From assembly GCA_030044075.1 (NCBI GenBank), contig JASHWM010000166.1:1-10767 (forward strand): DNA of 10,767 nucleotides, in the 5' to 3' direction. This DNA comes from Candidatus Rhabdochlamydia sp. GTDB lineage: Bacteria > Chlamydiota > Chlamydiia > Chlamydiales > Rhabdochlamydiaceae. The notes under the pieces were generated by a model. It was not told the origin of the DNA and did no database searches. It saw nothing but the letters and a program-made list of their open reading frames with translations. This document shows, piece by piece, positions 1 through 5,854 of the stretch (the first letter of the stretch is position 1; each line of letters opens with the position of its first letter). Position numbers and translations under genes: made by a program.

Positions 1-593
1 AGATCGAAGTTCTTGAGGCCATCTTGCGGCTGCGGCAGATTTGCTGCCATCCAGCCCTCATCGATCCATCTCTTGCTTTGGAAGAGCTTTCCGGAAAATA
101 TGACCGGGTTTTCAGCGACCTCGAAAGCATCCTGTCCCAAGGAAGGAAGGTCCTTGTCTATAGCCAATTTACCCAGATGCTCAAAATTCTGGAAAAAGAG
201 GTCATCGCAAGGAAATGGAAGTACGCCTATCTTGATGGCAGCACAAAAGACCGGGAAGGGCAGGTCAACGAATTTCAAAACAACCCTGATGTCCCGATCT
301 TTTTGCTCAGCCTGAAGGCGGGAGGAGTCGGACTGAACCTCACTGCGGCCGACTACGTGCTCCTCTTTGATCCCTGGTGGAACGAAGCTGTGGAAAGGCA
401 GGCGATGGACAGGGCCCACAGGATCGGAAGGAAGGACACTGTCATTGTGCGCAGGTATGTCACTGTCCTTAGCATCGAAGAAAAGATCATGAAGATCAAA
501 GAATATAAAAAGTCGATGGGAGATGCCCTCTTGGAAGAAAATTTCATGATCGAAAAGCTTTCTATTGATGAATGGTGCGAGCTTTTAACTTGA
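1..593 (+). CDS. SNF2/SWI-family DEAD-like helicase, C-terminal end (partial)
   Basis: The first complete codon is at position 3 and the gene enters from the left edge, so only the last 196 residues are visible. They cover the second RecA-like domain of an SNF2-type ATPase. A leucine-rich segment ending RLRQICCHPALI (about residues 9-20) is typical of the linker before this domain. Motif IV is KVLVYSQF (about 49-56), motif V is KAGGVGLNLTAADYVLLFDP (about 105-124), and motif VI is QAMDRAHRIGR (about 133-143), which carries the arginines that contact ATP. Family members are ATP-driven double-stranded DNA translocases acting on protein-DNA complexes; bacterial ones are often linked to RNA polymerase recycling or chromatin-like proteins. 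Chlamydiae encode such helicases. The reading frame is intact to its TGA. The next gene starts 55 bases downstream on the same strand, so co-transcription is possible. The specific cellular role cannot be read from this fragment. Confidence 0.93.
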   Translation, partial: IEVLEAILRLRQICCHPALIDPSLALEELSGKYDRVFSDLESILSQGRKVLVYSQFTQMLKILEKEVIARKWKYAYLDGSTKDREGQVNEFQNNPDVPIFLLSLKAGGVGLNLTAADYVLLFDPWWNEAVERQAMDRAHRIGRKDTVIVRRYVTVLSIEEKIMKIKEYKKSMGDALLEENFMIEKLSIDEWCELLT

Positions 594-608
594 CCCTAAT
601 GAACAAGA

Positions 609-633
609 AAAGTTAATTTTCCAAATTAATTTT
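609..633 (+). terminator. AT-only hairpin between the helicase and EEP genes
   Basis: An 11-base-pair stem (609-619 with 623-633, one G-T wobble) encloses a 3-base loop, TCC. The right arm ends in TTTT. It sits 16 bases after the helicase stop and just ahead of the ribosome binding site of the next gene. It could be a weak intrinsic terminator or a leader hairpin. The stem has almost no G-C pairs, so strong termination is doubtful. Confidence 0.35.
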
Positions 634-637
634 CTAT

Positions 638-644
638 GGGGGGG
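638..644 (+). promoter_or_regulatory. Seven-G run acting as ribosome binding site
   Basis: A run of seven G lies four bases before the ATG at 649 and is the only purine-rich element that could pair with the 16S rRNA 3' end, so it supports that start. An ATG at 636-638 immediately precedes the run but is out of frame with the gene and has no ribosome binding site. The unusual feature is the homopolymer itself, which is prone to slippage. Confidence 0.6.
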
Positions 645-648
645 TCTT

Positions 649-2190
649 ATGAAACCATTCTTTCATTTTTTGTATAAATCAGCATTTGCCGCCTGTCTTG
701 CATCTTCGGTTGTTTGTTTTTCCACGGAAAGCAGTCTTCATACCAAGCAAAGGGTAGACAAGATCCTGCAGTTTTTTCCCCTTTCTGAGGAAGAAACAGC
801 AGAGTATGTCGCATCTGCAATGGACGATTTTGACGATTCTTTAGATAATTTCCTCAGCATCTCTCCTGAAGAGAGGACTTTTACCAATACCATCCGCGGA
901 TGGGATGATCTGACAAGCTTTTATATCAACAACCTGATCTTGTTTAGGTACATTCCTATCATCACAAAGTCTGAGAATATCCTCGCGTCATCTATCCAAG
1001 CTCAGGAAGATTTGCAGGACTATCTCACAACAAAGATCCGGACAACGCCCGAAATTTTTCAGGCGTTGTTCAGTTATGTGAACAAAGCCCTGATGACGGG
1101 CAACTGCCCTCCTTCGGAGTGGTTTTATGTCGACCAGGTCCTGCAAAGCATTGATAGCAGAGCGTTTCCTTCTCCCCATAAAGAACAGGTGGAGTATATT
1201 CAAAGCACATCTAAAGCCCTTCCCAAGGACATTTTTACCTATTTAAAAGGAGAAACAGGCCCTTCTGATTCAGACAAGGAAGAGTTTACCCTGATCAACC
1301 TCAATGTTTGCTTTATGCCCCATAGCCTGCCCCTACTGTTTGGCGGCGTCCTCCGCTGGCAAGAGAGGATCGATCGCCTGGTGGACACTTTAAAAGAATG
1401 GGATGCCGACATCATCTGCCTTCAAGAGGTCTTCGACAAAGACTCGGCTGATCTCTTGTTTGAGGGATTGAAAGACCGCTACGCACATTTTTATAGCAAC
1501 ATTGCCGCCAAAAACATCGGGTTTAGCCTGGAGAGCATCGGGATGGGCAGCGGCCTTTTCATTGCGAGCAAGTTTGATGTGGGAAATCCTACTTTTACCC
1601 TATTTACCCATTCGATGCCCCAGATCAGCAGGGGGTTTTTTGATTTTACCATCCACAATCGCAAGGGAGCCCTTGCCCATATCTATACGACACACCTGGA
1701 ACCGTTCGCCGCAATGCCCGGCCCTGCATATAGGACATCGCAGATGCAGCAGATGCTTGAAAAGATCAAGGAAGATGTCGCCATGGACCCAGGCAAGGCC
1801 ATGATCCCTATCGTCCTCTGCGGGGACCTCAATATCGACTGCGGGTCGAGCGAAGAGGCGGAAGCTCTGGTAAAGGAGCACTTCTATGATGCCTATAACG
1901 ATGGGAGGACAGACTTTTCCCTGGCTGAGAGAACCTACATTGACTTTACCGATTTTTGGTGGAAGGCGAAAGGAGATATGGAGAAGTTCGAAAAAATTCC
2001 CCAATTTTTAGACTATGCCCTCGTCCTTAAAAAAATGTCGATGGAAGAAGAAAGTGTTCTACCCGGCTTTGCAAATAGCCACATCCAGACGAAGATCGTC
2101 CCTATGAACCATGAGGACGATCCCCTTGGCGCAATGTCGGACCACCATGGGCAATTTACAATCATCAAAAGAAAAACTCCGGAGCAATGA
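649..2190 (+). CDS. Exported EEP-superfamily hydrolase, sphingomyelinase-like, with M3-oligopeptidase-like N-terminal domain
   Basis: The 513-residue product starts with a Sec-type signal peptide: basic MKPFFHFLYK, then a hydrophobic stretch to about residue 23. Residues ~215-507 form a complete EEP (exonuclease/endonuclease/phosphatase) domain. The expected metal and catalytic residues are present: N219 in LNV, E260 in LQEV, H349 in TTHLEP, D393 and N395 in CGDLNID, D455 in FLDYAL, and D498/H499 in SDHHG. The motifs GSGLFIAS (301-307) and KGALAHIYTTHLE (339-351) are most like neutral sphingomyelinases and related phosphodiesterases, so hydrolysis of a phospholipid head group or another phosphodiester is inferred; a nuclease or inositol-phosphate phosphatase remains possible. 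Residues ~40-200 are helical and resemble the N-terminal domain of M3 oligopeptidases, including ERTFTNTIRGWDDL at 75-88. No HExxH zinc motif is present, so peptidase activity is not expected. Enzyme class is confident; substrate is not. Confidence 0.88.
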   Translation: MKPFFHFLYKSAFAACLASSVVCFSTESSLHTKQRVDKILQFFPLSEEETAEYVASAMDDFDDSLDNFLSISPEERTFTNTIRGWDDLTSFYINNLILFRYIPIITKSENILASSIQAQEDLQDYLTTKIRTTPEIFQALFSYVNKALMTGNCPPSEWFYVDQVLQSIDSRAFPSPHKEQVEYIQSTSKALPKDIFTYLKGETGPSDSDKEEFTLINLNVCFMPHSLPLLFGGVLRWQERIDRLVDTLKEWDADIICLQEVFDKDSADLLFEGLKDRYAHFYSNIAAKNIGFSLESIGMGSGLFIASKFDVGNPTFTLFTHSMPQISRGFFDFTIHNRKGALAHIYTTHLEPFAAMPGPAYRTSQMQQMLEKIKEDVAMDPGKAMIPIVLCGDLNIDCGSSEEAEALVKEHFYDAYNDGRTDFSLAERTYIDFTDFWWKAKGDMEKFEKIPQFLDYALVLKKMSMEEESVLPGFANSHIQTKIVPMNHEDDPLGAMSDHHGQFTIIKRKTPEQ

Positions 2191-2202
2191 ATAATTGCTC
2201 CG
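2180..2202. terminator. Bidirectional intrinsic terminator at a convergent junction
   Basis: A perfect 9-base-pair stem, CGGAGCAAT (2180-2188) with ATTGCTCCG (2194-2202), has a 5-base loop. The stem overlaps the stop codon of the EEP gene (2188-2190). On the minus strand it is followed by GAGTTTTTCTTTT, a good U-tract for the oppositely directed gene ending at 2231. On the plus strand the following bases are only moderately T-rich (GGTTTCCTAATTTT), so it should work better for the minus-strand transcript. Confidence 0.75.
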
Positions 2203-2230
2203 TAAGGTTTCCTAATTTTGTGGAGGGAGG

Positions 2231-3955
2231 TTAAATGCGGGTTTGTCTTCTGAGCTCAGCAAATTTAGCTTCGTATGCGTCCCCTTCCACGACGCCGTCT
2301 TTGGTATAGAAGGTTTTGTGAAAGTCATCCAAAGTTCCATCCAAGGCCTCGATCGTTTGTTTGAAGGGATCGATCGTCATGAGGGCCTTTTCCTGACCTT
2401 CTTCACGAGAAGATATATATACTGCATGGAGGTCGAAACCTTCAGCAAAGAGTTTTTTTCTCATGAGCTGTAAACGGTTCGGGTTATATTTCCTGCTGCT
2501 CGGATTATTTTCTTTTCCAAACGCCTCATTTAGTTTTTGCTCAATAAGCTCAAAGATCTCATTCCTTGGGCCATCTTTCAGGGCCCTTTGGAGTGCATCA
2601 TAAGGCCCCTCACAGCTTTCCAATAGCCCAGGGAACCGCTCTAGAAGAGTTGTTGCAGAATCTGCCATGCTCGTCAAGATGGCAAAAGCGACATCCCTTT
2701 TTGAAAAGGGTTCAGCAATGTCGAAGAATTCAGCTAAGAAATCTTCTTTGGTCTCAATAGCATTGCAGGCCGCAATAATCGGATCTATGGAGGCTGATGC
2801 AATGGTGATGGCGTCGGCTTCTGTAGCAATAAGAGCCTCTTCTTTGAGTTCTTGTAACCTTGTATCAAATTCTTCGCCTGAGGTTCTGTCGTAATAATCG
2901 TTATAAGTGTCGAAATATCTGTCACTTTCATCCAAATTTCCCTCAATAGCATCGACTGTTGTTTGAAATGGCCTTATAAGGAGGGGAAGTTTTTGATCTT
3001 CCTCGTTACGTGTTCCTAAACTAATAACCTGCAGGTCAAAACCTTCGATAAATAATTTTCTTCTCATGTTCTCATGGAAAAGCGGGGTAGTATTTTCTCG
3101 CCCAAATTTTTCCGTCAGCTTTTTCTGGATAAGGTCATAAATAACGGCCCGCTGCTGGGAAAGAGAGGGGATGCCAAGGCCATATTTTTTCAGGGTGTTT
3201 TCCAGTTCATTGCCCCCATAAGTTTTTAGTAATGCAAGGTAAGAGTCCATACAACTTTCTTTTAAGGGATTAAGGCGTTCATAAAAAAGATTGCTCCCTT
3301 CCTTGCTCGTAAGGATGCCGAAAGCGATATCACGTTTTGAAAAGGGCTCTTCAAGAGCTAAAAAATCCGCTAGAAAATCTTCTTCTTTTTCGATCCCATC
3401 GCAAGCTTGAATGATGGCATCAATGTAGGGCTCGGCAACAAGTTCGATGACGTCTTTTTGTGCGGCAGTCAGCTCAGTAACGATGATCTTGCTGTTTTCA
3501 AGCTGGTCTTCGATCGTTCTTAGGAAGGGATGCAGTGCCGCCCTATCATCTACTGATATAAGTCCTTGTTGCTGTACAAAGGCAATAATTCCCCTTGCGT
3601 CTTCAATCTCCCTTATTTCAATATATTGAGGAACGATGTAATGACTTTTTTGTCCGTAAAATTCAAAAGATTCTTCCTTACTTTTTACTACCACATGGAT
3701 ATGAAATTGCTCTTCAATTCTCTGTGCAATTTCTTCTGCTTCTTCCATTGGAATTGTTAATACCCGCTCTTTAAATTTTTCCCATCGATCTCTGTCATCT
3801 CCGGTCATGAATAAGTTTTCAAAATGGTAGGCATAGCCCATTGAAGGACTGAACCCTAACCTTAAATAGCGATGGTGGGTGTGAGGAGAATTGGCTCTTA
3901 CTTCGATCATCTTAAAGGGATGAGAATTCTCACTTAAATTGAACTCAATAGACAT
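2231..3955 (-). CDS. Protein of unknown function with a duplicated ~200-residue unit
   Basis: I do not recognise this 574-residue protein. It has no signal peptide, no membrane segment and an acidic, largely helical look. Residues 1-160 are unlike the rest for most of their length. From about residue 165 the protein consists of two homologous units, ~165-371 and ~377-574. The shared block EPFSKRD[IV]AF[GA]ILTS occurs at 203-217 and 415-429, RRKLFIEGFDL and RKKLFAEGFDL at 298-308 and 499-509, and PF..T[IV][DE]A[IL][ED]G.LD near 329-342 and 530-543. A further weak copy of that last block appears at 143-155. The start at 3955 follows a near-consensus promoter with a ~33-base leader, although no strong Shine-Dalgarno sequence is visible. 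It is convergent with the EEP gene and separated from it by a terminator. A host-directed effector is conceivable from size and novelty, but nothing in the sequence proves it. Confidence 0.85.
   Translation of the reverse strand: MSIEFNLSENSHPFKMIEVRANSPHTHHRYLRLGFSPSMGYAYHFENLFMTGDDRDRWEKFKERVLTIPMEEAEEIAQRIEEQFHIHVVVKSKEESFEFYGQKSHYIVPQYIEIREIEDARGIIAFVQQQGLISVDDRAALHPFLRTIEDQLENSKIIVTELTAAQKDVIELVAEPYIDAIIQACDGIEKEEDFLADFLALEEPFSKRDIAFGILTSKEGSNLFYERLNPLKESCMDSYLALLKTYGGNELENTLKKYGLGIPSLSQQRAVIYDLIQKKLTEKFGRENTTPLFHENMRRKLFIEGFDLQVISLGTRNEEDQKLPLLIRPFQTTVDAIEGNLDESDRYFDTYNDYYDRTSGEEFDTRLQELKEEALIATEADAITIASASIDPIIAACNAIETKEDFLAEFFDIAEPFSKRDVAFAILTSMADSATTLLERFPGLLESCEGPYDALQRALKDGPRNEIFELIEQKLNEAFGKENNPSSRKYNPNRLQLMRKKLFAEGFDLHAVYISSREEGQEKALMTIDPFKQTIEALDGTLDDFHKTFYTKDGVVEGDAYEAKFAELRRQTRI
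2234..3463 (-). repeat. Tandem intragenic duplication (two ~200-codon units)
   Basis: Unit 1 covers codons ~165-371 (3463-2843) and unit 2 covers codons ~377-574 (2827-2234). They align over their whole length at the protein level with an offset of about 212 residues. Identity is highest in EPFSKRD.AF.ILTS, [RK]KLF.EGFDL and the PF...LD block. Unit 1 is longer in the middle (around residues 245-268), where it carries an insertion relative to unit 2. The divergence suggests an old duplication, not a recent one. Confidence 0.8.
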
Positions 3956-3995
3956 AGCTTACCATTTGGTTATAAATAATTAATTGTAAGCTAAT

Positions 3996-4024
3996 ATTAT
4001 ATTACATTTATAAAAAAATGTAAA
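3996..4024 (-). promoter_or_regulatory. Near-consensus sigma-70-type promoter of the duplicated-unit gene
   Basis: Read on the minus strand, TTTACA (4024-4019, five of six matches to TTGACA) is followed by exactly 17 bases and then TATAAT (4001-3996, perfect). The predicted start of transcription is near 3989, giving a leader of about 33 bases before the ATG at 3955. In chlamydiae the main sigma factor (sigma 66) recognises this type of promoter. Confidence 0.7.
4002..4023. promoter_or_regulatory. Dyad TTACATTT-N6-AAATGTAA inside the promoter (operator candidate)
   Basis: A perfect 8-base inverted repeat fills the spacer and overlaps the -35 element of the promoter at 3996-4024. A protein bound here would block RNA polymerase. 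The neighbourhood is AT-rich, so chance is a real alternative, but the same TTACA/TGTAA half sites recur just upstream in a second dyad. Confidence 0.35.
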
Positions 4025-4038
4025 AAATAATTTTGAAT

Positions 4039-4056
4039 ATTACAAGTTGTTGTAAT
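4039..4056. promoter_or_regulatory. Dyad ATTACAA-GTTG-TTGTAAT upstream of the promoter
   Basis: A perfect 7-base inverted repeat with a 4-base centre lies 15-32 bases upstream of the -35 element of the duplicated-unit gene. It shares the half site TTACA/TGTAA with the dyad at 4002-4023. It could be a second operator or an activator site. No regulator is encoded in the window. Confidence 0.3.
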
Positions 4057-4108
4057 TAAATAGATTATAAAAAATCTTAAGTGTCTGATTTTTAATGATT
4101 AAGAATGG

Positions 4109-4143
4109 AAAAAAAGACAACCCACATTAATGAATAATGTGGG
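4109..4143 (-). terminator. Intrinsic terminator of the small coiled-coil gene
   Basis: Read on the minus strand, a perfect 9-base-pair stem CCCACATTA/TAATGTGGG (arms 4135-4143 and 4121-4129, 5-base loop) is followed by TTGTCTTTTTTTCC. It begins 31 bases after the stop codon of the 57-residue gene. This is a textbook intrinsic terminator. It also supports the small gene as a real transcription unit separate from the downstream duplicated-unit gene. Confidence 0.82.
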
Positions 4144-4173
4144 GCGGCAAAAAGGCCTGGGCTGAATTGTACT

Positions 4174-4347
4174 TTATTCTTCCATATCTTGGTCCATGAG
4201 CTCCAAAGCTGCTGATTTTAAAGTCTTTAGCCCTTGCTCAAAACCAATTTTCTTGAGGATTTCGTCTAAATATCTGATTTCGGAAAGGAGCTGATCGTTT
4301 ATGGACTCAAGCTCCGATATTCTCTTTAATAAGGACTCCTGGTTCAT
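4174..4347 (-). CDS. Small coiled-coil protein of unknown function
   Basis: The product is 57 residues, starting MNQESLLKRISELESINDQL. I chose the ATG at 4347 because AGGAG lies five bases before it. An in-frame ATG at 4368 would add seven residues, but no ribosome binding site was seen for it and it falls inside an inverted repeat. Residues ~4-35 have heptad-spaced leucine and isoleucine (L6, I10, L13, I16, L20, I24, L27, I31), which predicts a helical coiled coil; the tail is acidic and ends DMEE. There is no signal peptide, membrane segment or helix-turn-helix. A dedicated terminator follows and a dyad precedes it. It may be a chaperone-like or oligomerising accessory protein, but I recognise no family. 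Adjacent genes are unrelated transcription units. Confidence 0.72.
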   Translation of the reverse strand: MNQESLLKRISELESINDQLLSEIRYLDEILKKIGFEQGLKTLKSAALELMDQDMEE

Positions 4348-4364
4348 AGCATCTCCTGTTTTTC

Positions 4365-4386
4365 TCATATAGGTATTGCTATATGA
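4365..4386. promoter_or_regulatory. Dyad TCATATAG-N6-CTATATGA upstream of the small gene
   Basis: A perfect 8-base inverted repeat with a 6-base centre (GTATTG) lies 18-39 bases upstream of the chosen start of the 57-residue gene and just upstream of its ribosome binding site. It could be an operator or a 5' leader hairpin. I could not place a convincing -35/-10 pair around it, so the promoter of the small gene stays unassigned. Confidence 0.4.
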
Positions 4387-4603
4387 TGCAAGAAATGTGC
4401 CAAATCAGAAAATGAGGGTTCTTTTTTTTAGATTTTCCGTCTTTTTTTTCACCGGTTTTTTAATGACTTGACCTAGAGGACCTTGCCTTCTAAAAAACCT
4501 TCATGGCAGATGAGGGTATTTTCTTTTGAAAGATCCCAAGGAAGTGGAATTTCTTGCCTATCTTAGGAATTTATTAATCACTAGTTTCTATTTAGTTTAA
4601 AAA
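4387..4603. other. Gene-free divergent intergenic stretch with a terminator-like hairpin
   Basis: Between the small gene (4347) and the kinase-like gene (4664) there are 316 bases without a credible reading frame. Contents: T-rich runs near 4421-4458; a hairpin with arms 4498-4504 and 4510-4516 (seven pairs, one G-T), preceded by AAAAAA and followed by TATTTTCTTTT, so it resembles an intrinsic terminator in either direction; a 25-base element at 4540-4564 that recurs at 5915-5939; and then the promoter at 4604-4632. No gene is seen whose transcript would end at the hairpin. Confidence 0.45.
4540..4564 (+). repeat. 25-base direct repeat, copy 1 (partner at 5915-5939)
   Basis: This stretch matches 5915-5939 at 22 of 25 positions in the same orientation; the shared core is TTCTTGCCTA (4551-4560). 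The two copies lie on either side of the kinase-like gene, 124 bases before its start and 112 bases after its stop. Only copy 2 has a matching left arm that lets it fold into a hairpin. Confidence 0.5.
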
Positions 4604-4632
4604 TTGAAATATTCATAAAATTTATATATAAT
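4604..4632 (+). promoter_or_regulatory. Near-consensus promoter of the kinase-like gene
   Basis: TTGAAA (4604-4609, five of six matches) is followed by exactly 17 bases and a perfect TATAAT (4627-4632). The predicted transcription start is near 4639, giving a ~25-base leader to the ATG at 4664. The leader is AT-rich and only a weak GAG-type ribosome binding site (around 4656) is visible. Confidence 0.7.
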
Positions 4633-4663
4633 TATTAATTATATTTATTAAAAATGAGATTAT

Positions 4664-5803
4664 ATGTCTGTTTTATCGGCAATAGATAAAAGTTTTAACG
4701 CATTGAGAGTCAATGAAGATCAATCCATCCAGGCGAATTGGGAAAGGGTTAAAAATTCAAAATTGCCCTATCGAGGGTTGCTGAAACATATCGAGTATTG
4801 GAAAGGCGGCTCGTTTCAGAAACTTACTATTTCTGAGGAAATTAAAGGGGCGCTTATCGCAATTGCATCTTGCAATGAAAATGAAATGGTTCCAAGAGAC
4901 ATTCTAAAAGGGCTATCCCCCCAGCAGCTTATCGAACTGAAGGGCCTCCTCGATTTTCATGCTAAACATGGGCACCATGGAAACGACCATTCTATGGCAG
5001 TTGCCGAGGAGATAGGTAAAATAGTGGCTATCTCCGATCAAAAGGTGGTCCCAGAATTAAATACCCAGGCCCAGGAATTTCCAAAGCTTATTGATCCAAA
5101 GGCGGTAACTGAGCAATTCAATAACCATAGTTGGACTTACGTGGAGTCTGGCAAAATGAATGACCCGGACCAATTCTTTGGCGGTCTTGTCAAAAGATAT
5201 GGTTGCACTGAATTTCTGGCTCAGGGACTACAAAAAAAGGTCTATCTGAATCATAATAATGATGTTGTTAAAATCACGATATGCGGTCGACAATCACTAA
5301 ACATAGATTTTTGCATCAAAGAACTTAGGTTTCTTCTCAAAAATCCCACTATCTCAACTATCCCAAGACAAATTGGAGTCTATCTCAATGAAGAGGATAA
5401 AGAAAGATTTATCCACGAGAACCCTGATTTGATTGGGAATCCTGACCTTACAATTTTAGAAATGAAGGAGCCCAATTTTAGTGGACTACTGGCCTGGACA
5501 GAAGAAAGGTTTGAATATAGTGCGCGTGATCTAATGCACAACGGAGGTGCTGTTGCTTCCATGAAACAGGAGGATCTTTTACAACGAGCTAGGGACCTTG
5601 TTCTTTTTTGGCAAAACATTCAAAGTAATATTGCTTCTGGAAAAGTGTATATGGTCTGTGATTTAGGTCCAATCAATATTGGGTTTTTCAAAGATGGCAG
5701 TATCAGGATCATTGATGCGCAGCCTTCTAATTCTGCTCTTTCGGTAAATGAAGTTGCAAAAGAAATTAATAACATCAAGTATTGGTTCGGCCTCAAGTCT
5801 TGA
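4664..5803 (+). CDS. Divergent protein-kinase-like protein, probable lineage-specific effector
   Basis: The product has 379 residues with no signal peptide or membrane segment. The C-terminal half (~180-355) carries the ordered landmarks of a protein kinase fold. A loop plus strand (FLAQGLQKKVYL, 184-195) would be the nucleotide-binding strand pair. K203 in VVKIT would be the ATP lysine and E220 in IKEL its partner in helix C. ILEMKE (264-269) resembles the hinge. D333 and N338 in CDLGPINIGFF would be the catalytic loop, and D351 in IRIIDAQP the metal-binding aspartate in place of DFG. D333-N338 are 5 apart and D333-D351 18 apart, the same as in protein kinase A (D166, N171, D184). The usual HRD is CD and DFG is DAQ, so activity is uncertain. 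Residues 1-170 are helical and unrecognised. Its own promoter and terminator make it a single-gene unit. The kinase-fold call is inference from motifs; the substrate is unknown. Confidence 0.72.
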   Translation: MSVLSAIDKSFNALRVNEDQSIQANWERVKNSKLPYRGLLKHIEYWKGGSFQKLTISEEIKGALIAIASCNENEMVPRDILKGLSPQQLIELKGLLDFHAKHGHHGNDHSMAVAEEIGKIVAISDQKVVPELNTQAQEFPKLIDPKAVTEQFNNHSWTYVESGKMNDPDQFFGGLVKRYGCTEFLAQGLQKKVYLNHNNDVVKITICGRQSLNIDFCIKELRFLLKNPTISTIPRQIGVYLNEEDKERFIHENPDLIGNPDLTILEMKEPNFSGLLAWTEERFEYSARDLMHNGGAVASMKQEDLLQRARDLVLFWQNIQSNIASGKVYMVCDLGPINIGFFKDGSIRIIDAQPSNSALSVNEVAKEINNIKYWFGLKS

Positions 5804-5854
5804 ACGGAAAACTCCCAGGATCTGAGCCCTGACCTTGTGCTTGAAAATAAAAAA

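Noticed and set aside
1600..2004. 134-residue open frame antisense to the EEP domain
   Set aside because: It lies entirely inside conserved catalytic sequence of the real gene and its translation shows no domain or plausible start signal.
4348..4368. Earlier in-frame start for the small gene (ATG at 4368, 64 residues)
   Set aside because: No ribosome binding site was seen for it and it falls inside the dyad, whereas AGGAG is correctly placed for the ATG at 4347.
4174..5803. A toxin-antitoxin pair of the small coiled-coil gene and the kinase-like gene (HipBA-like idea)
   Set aside because: The genes are divergent, 316 bases apart, with separate control signals. The small protein has no DNA-binding motif and the kinase-like protein lacks HipA hallmarks.
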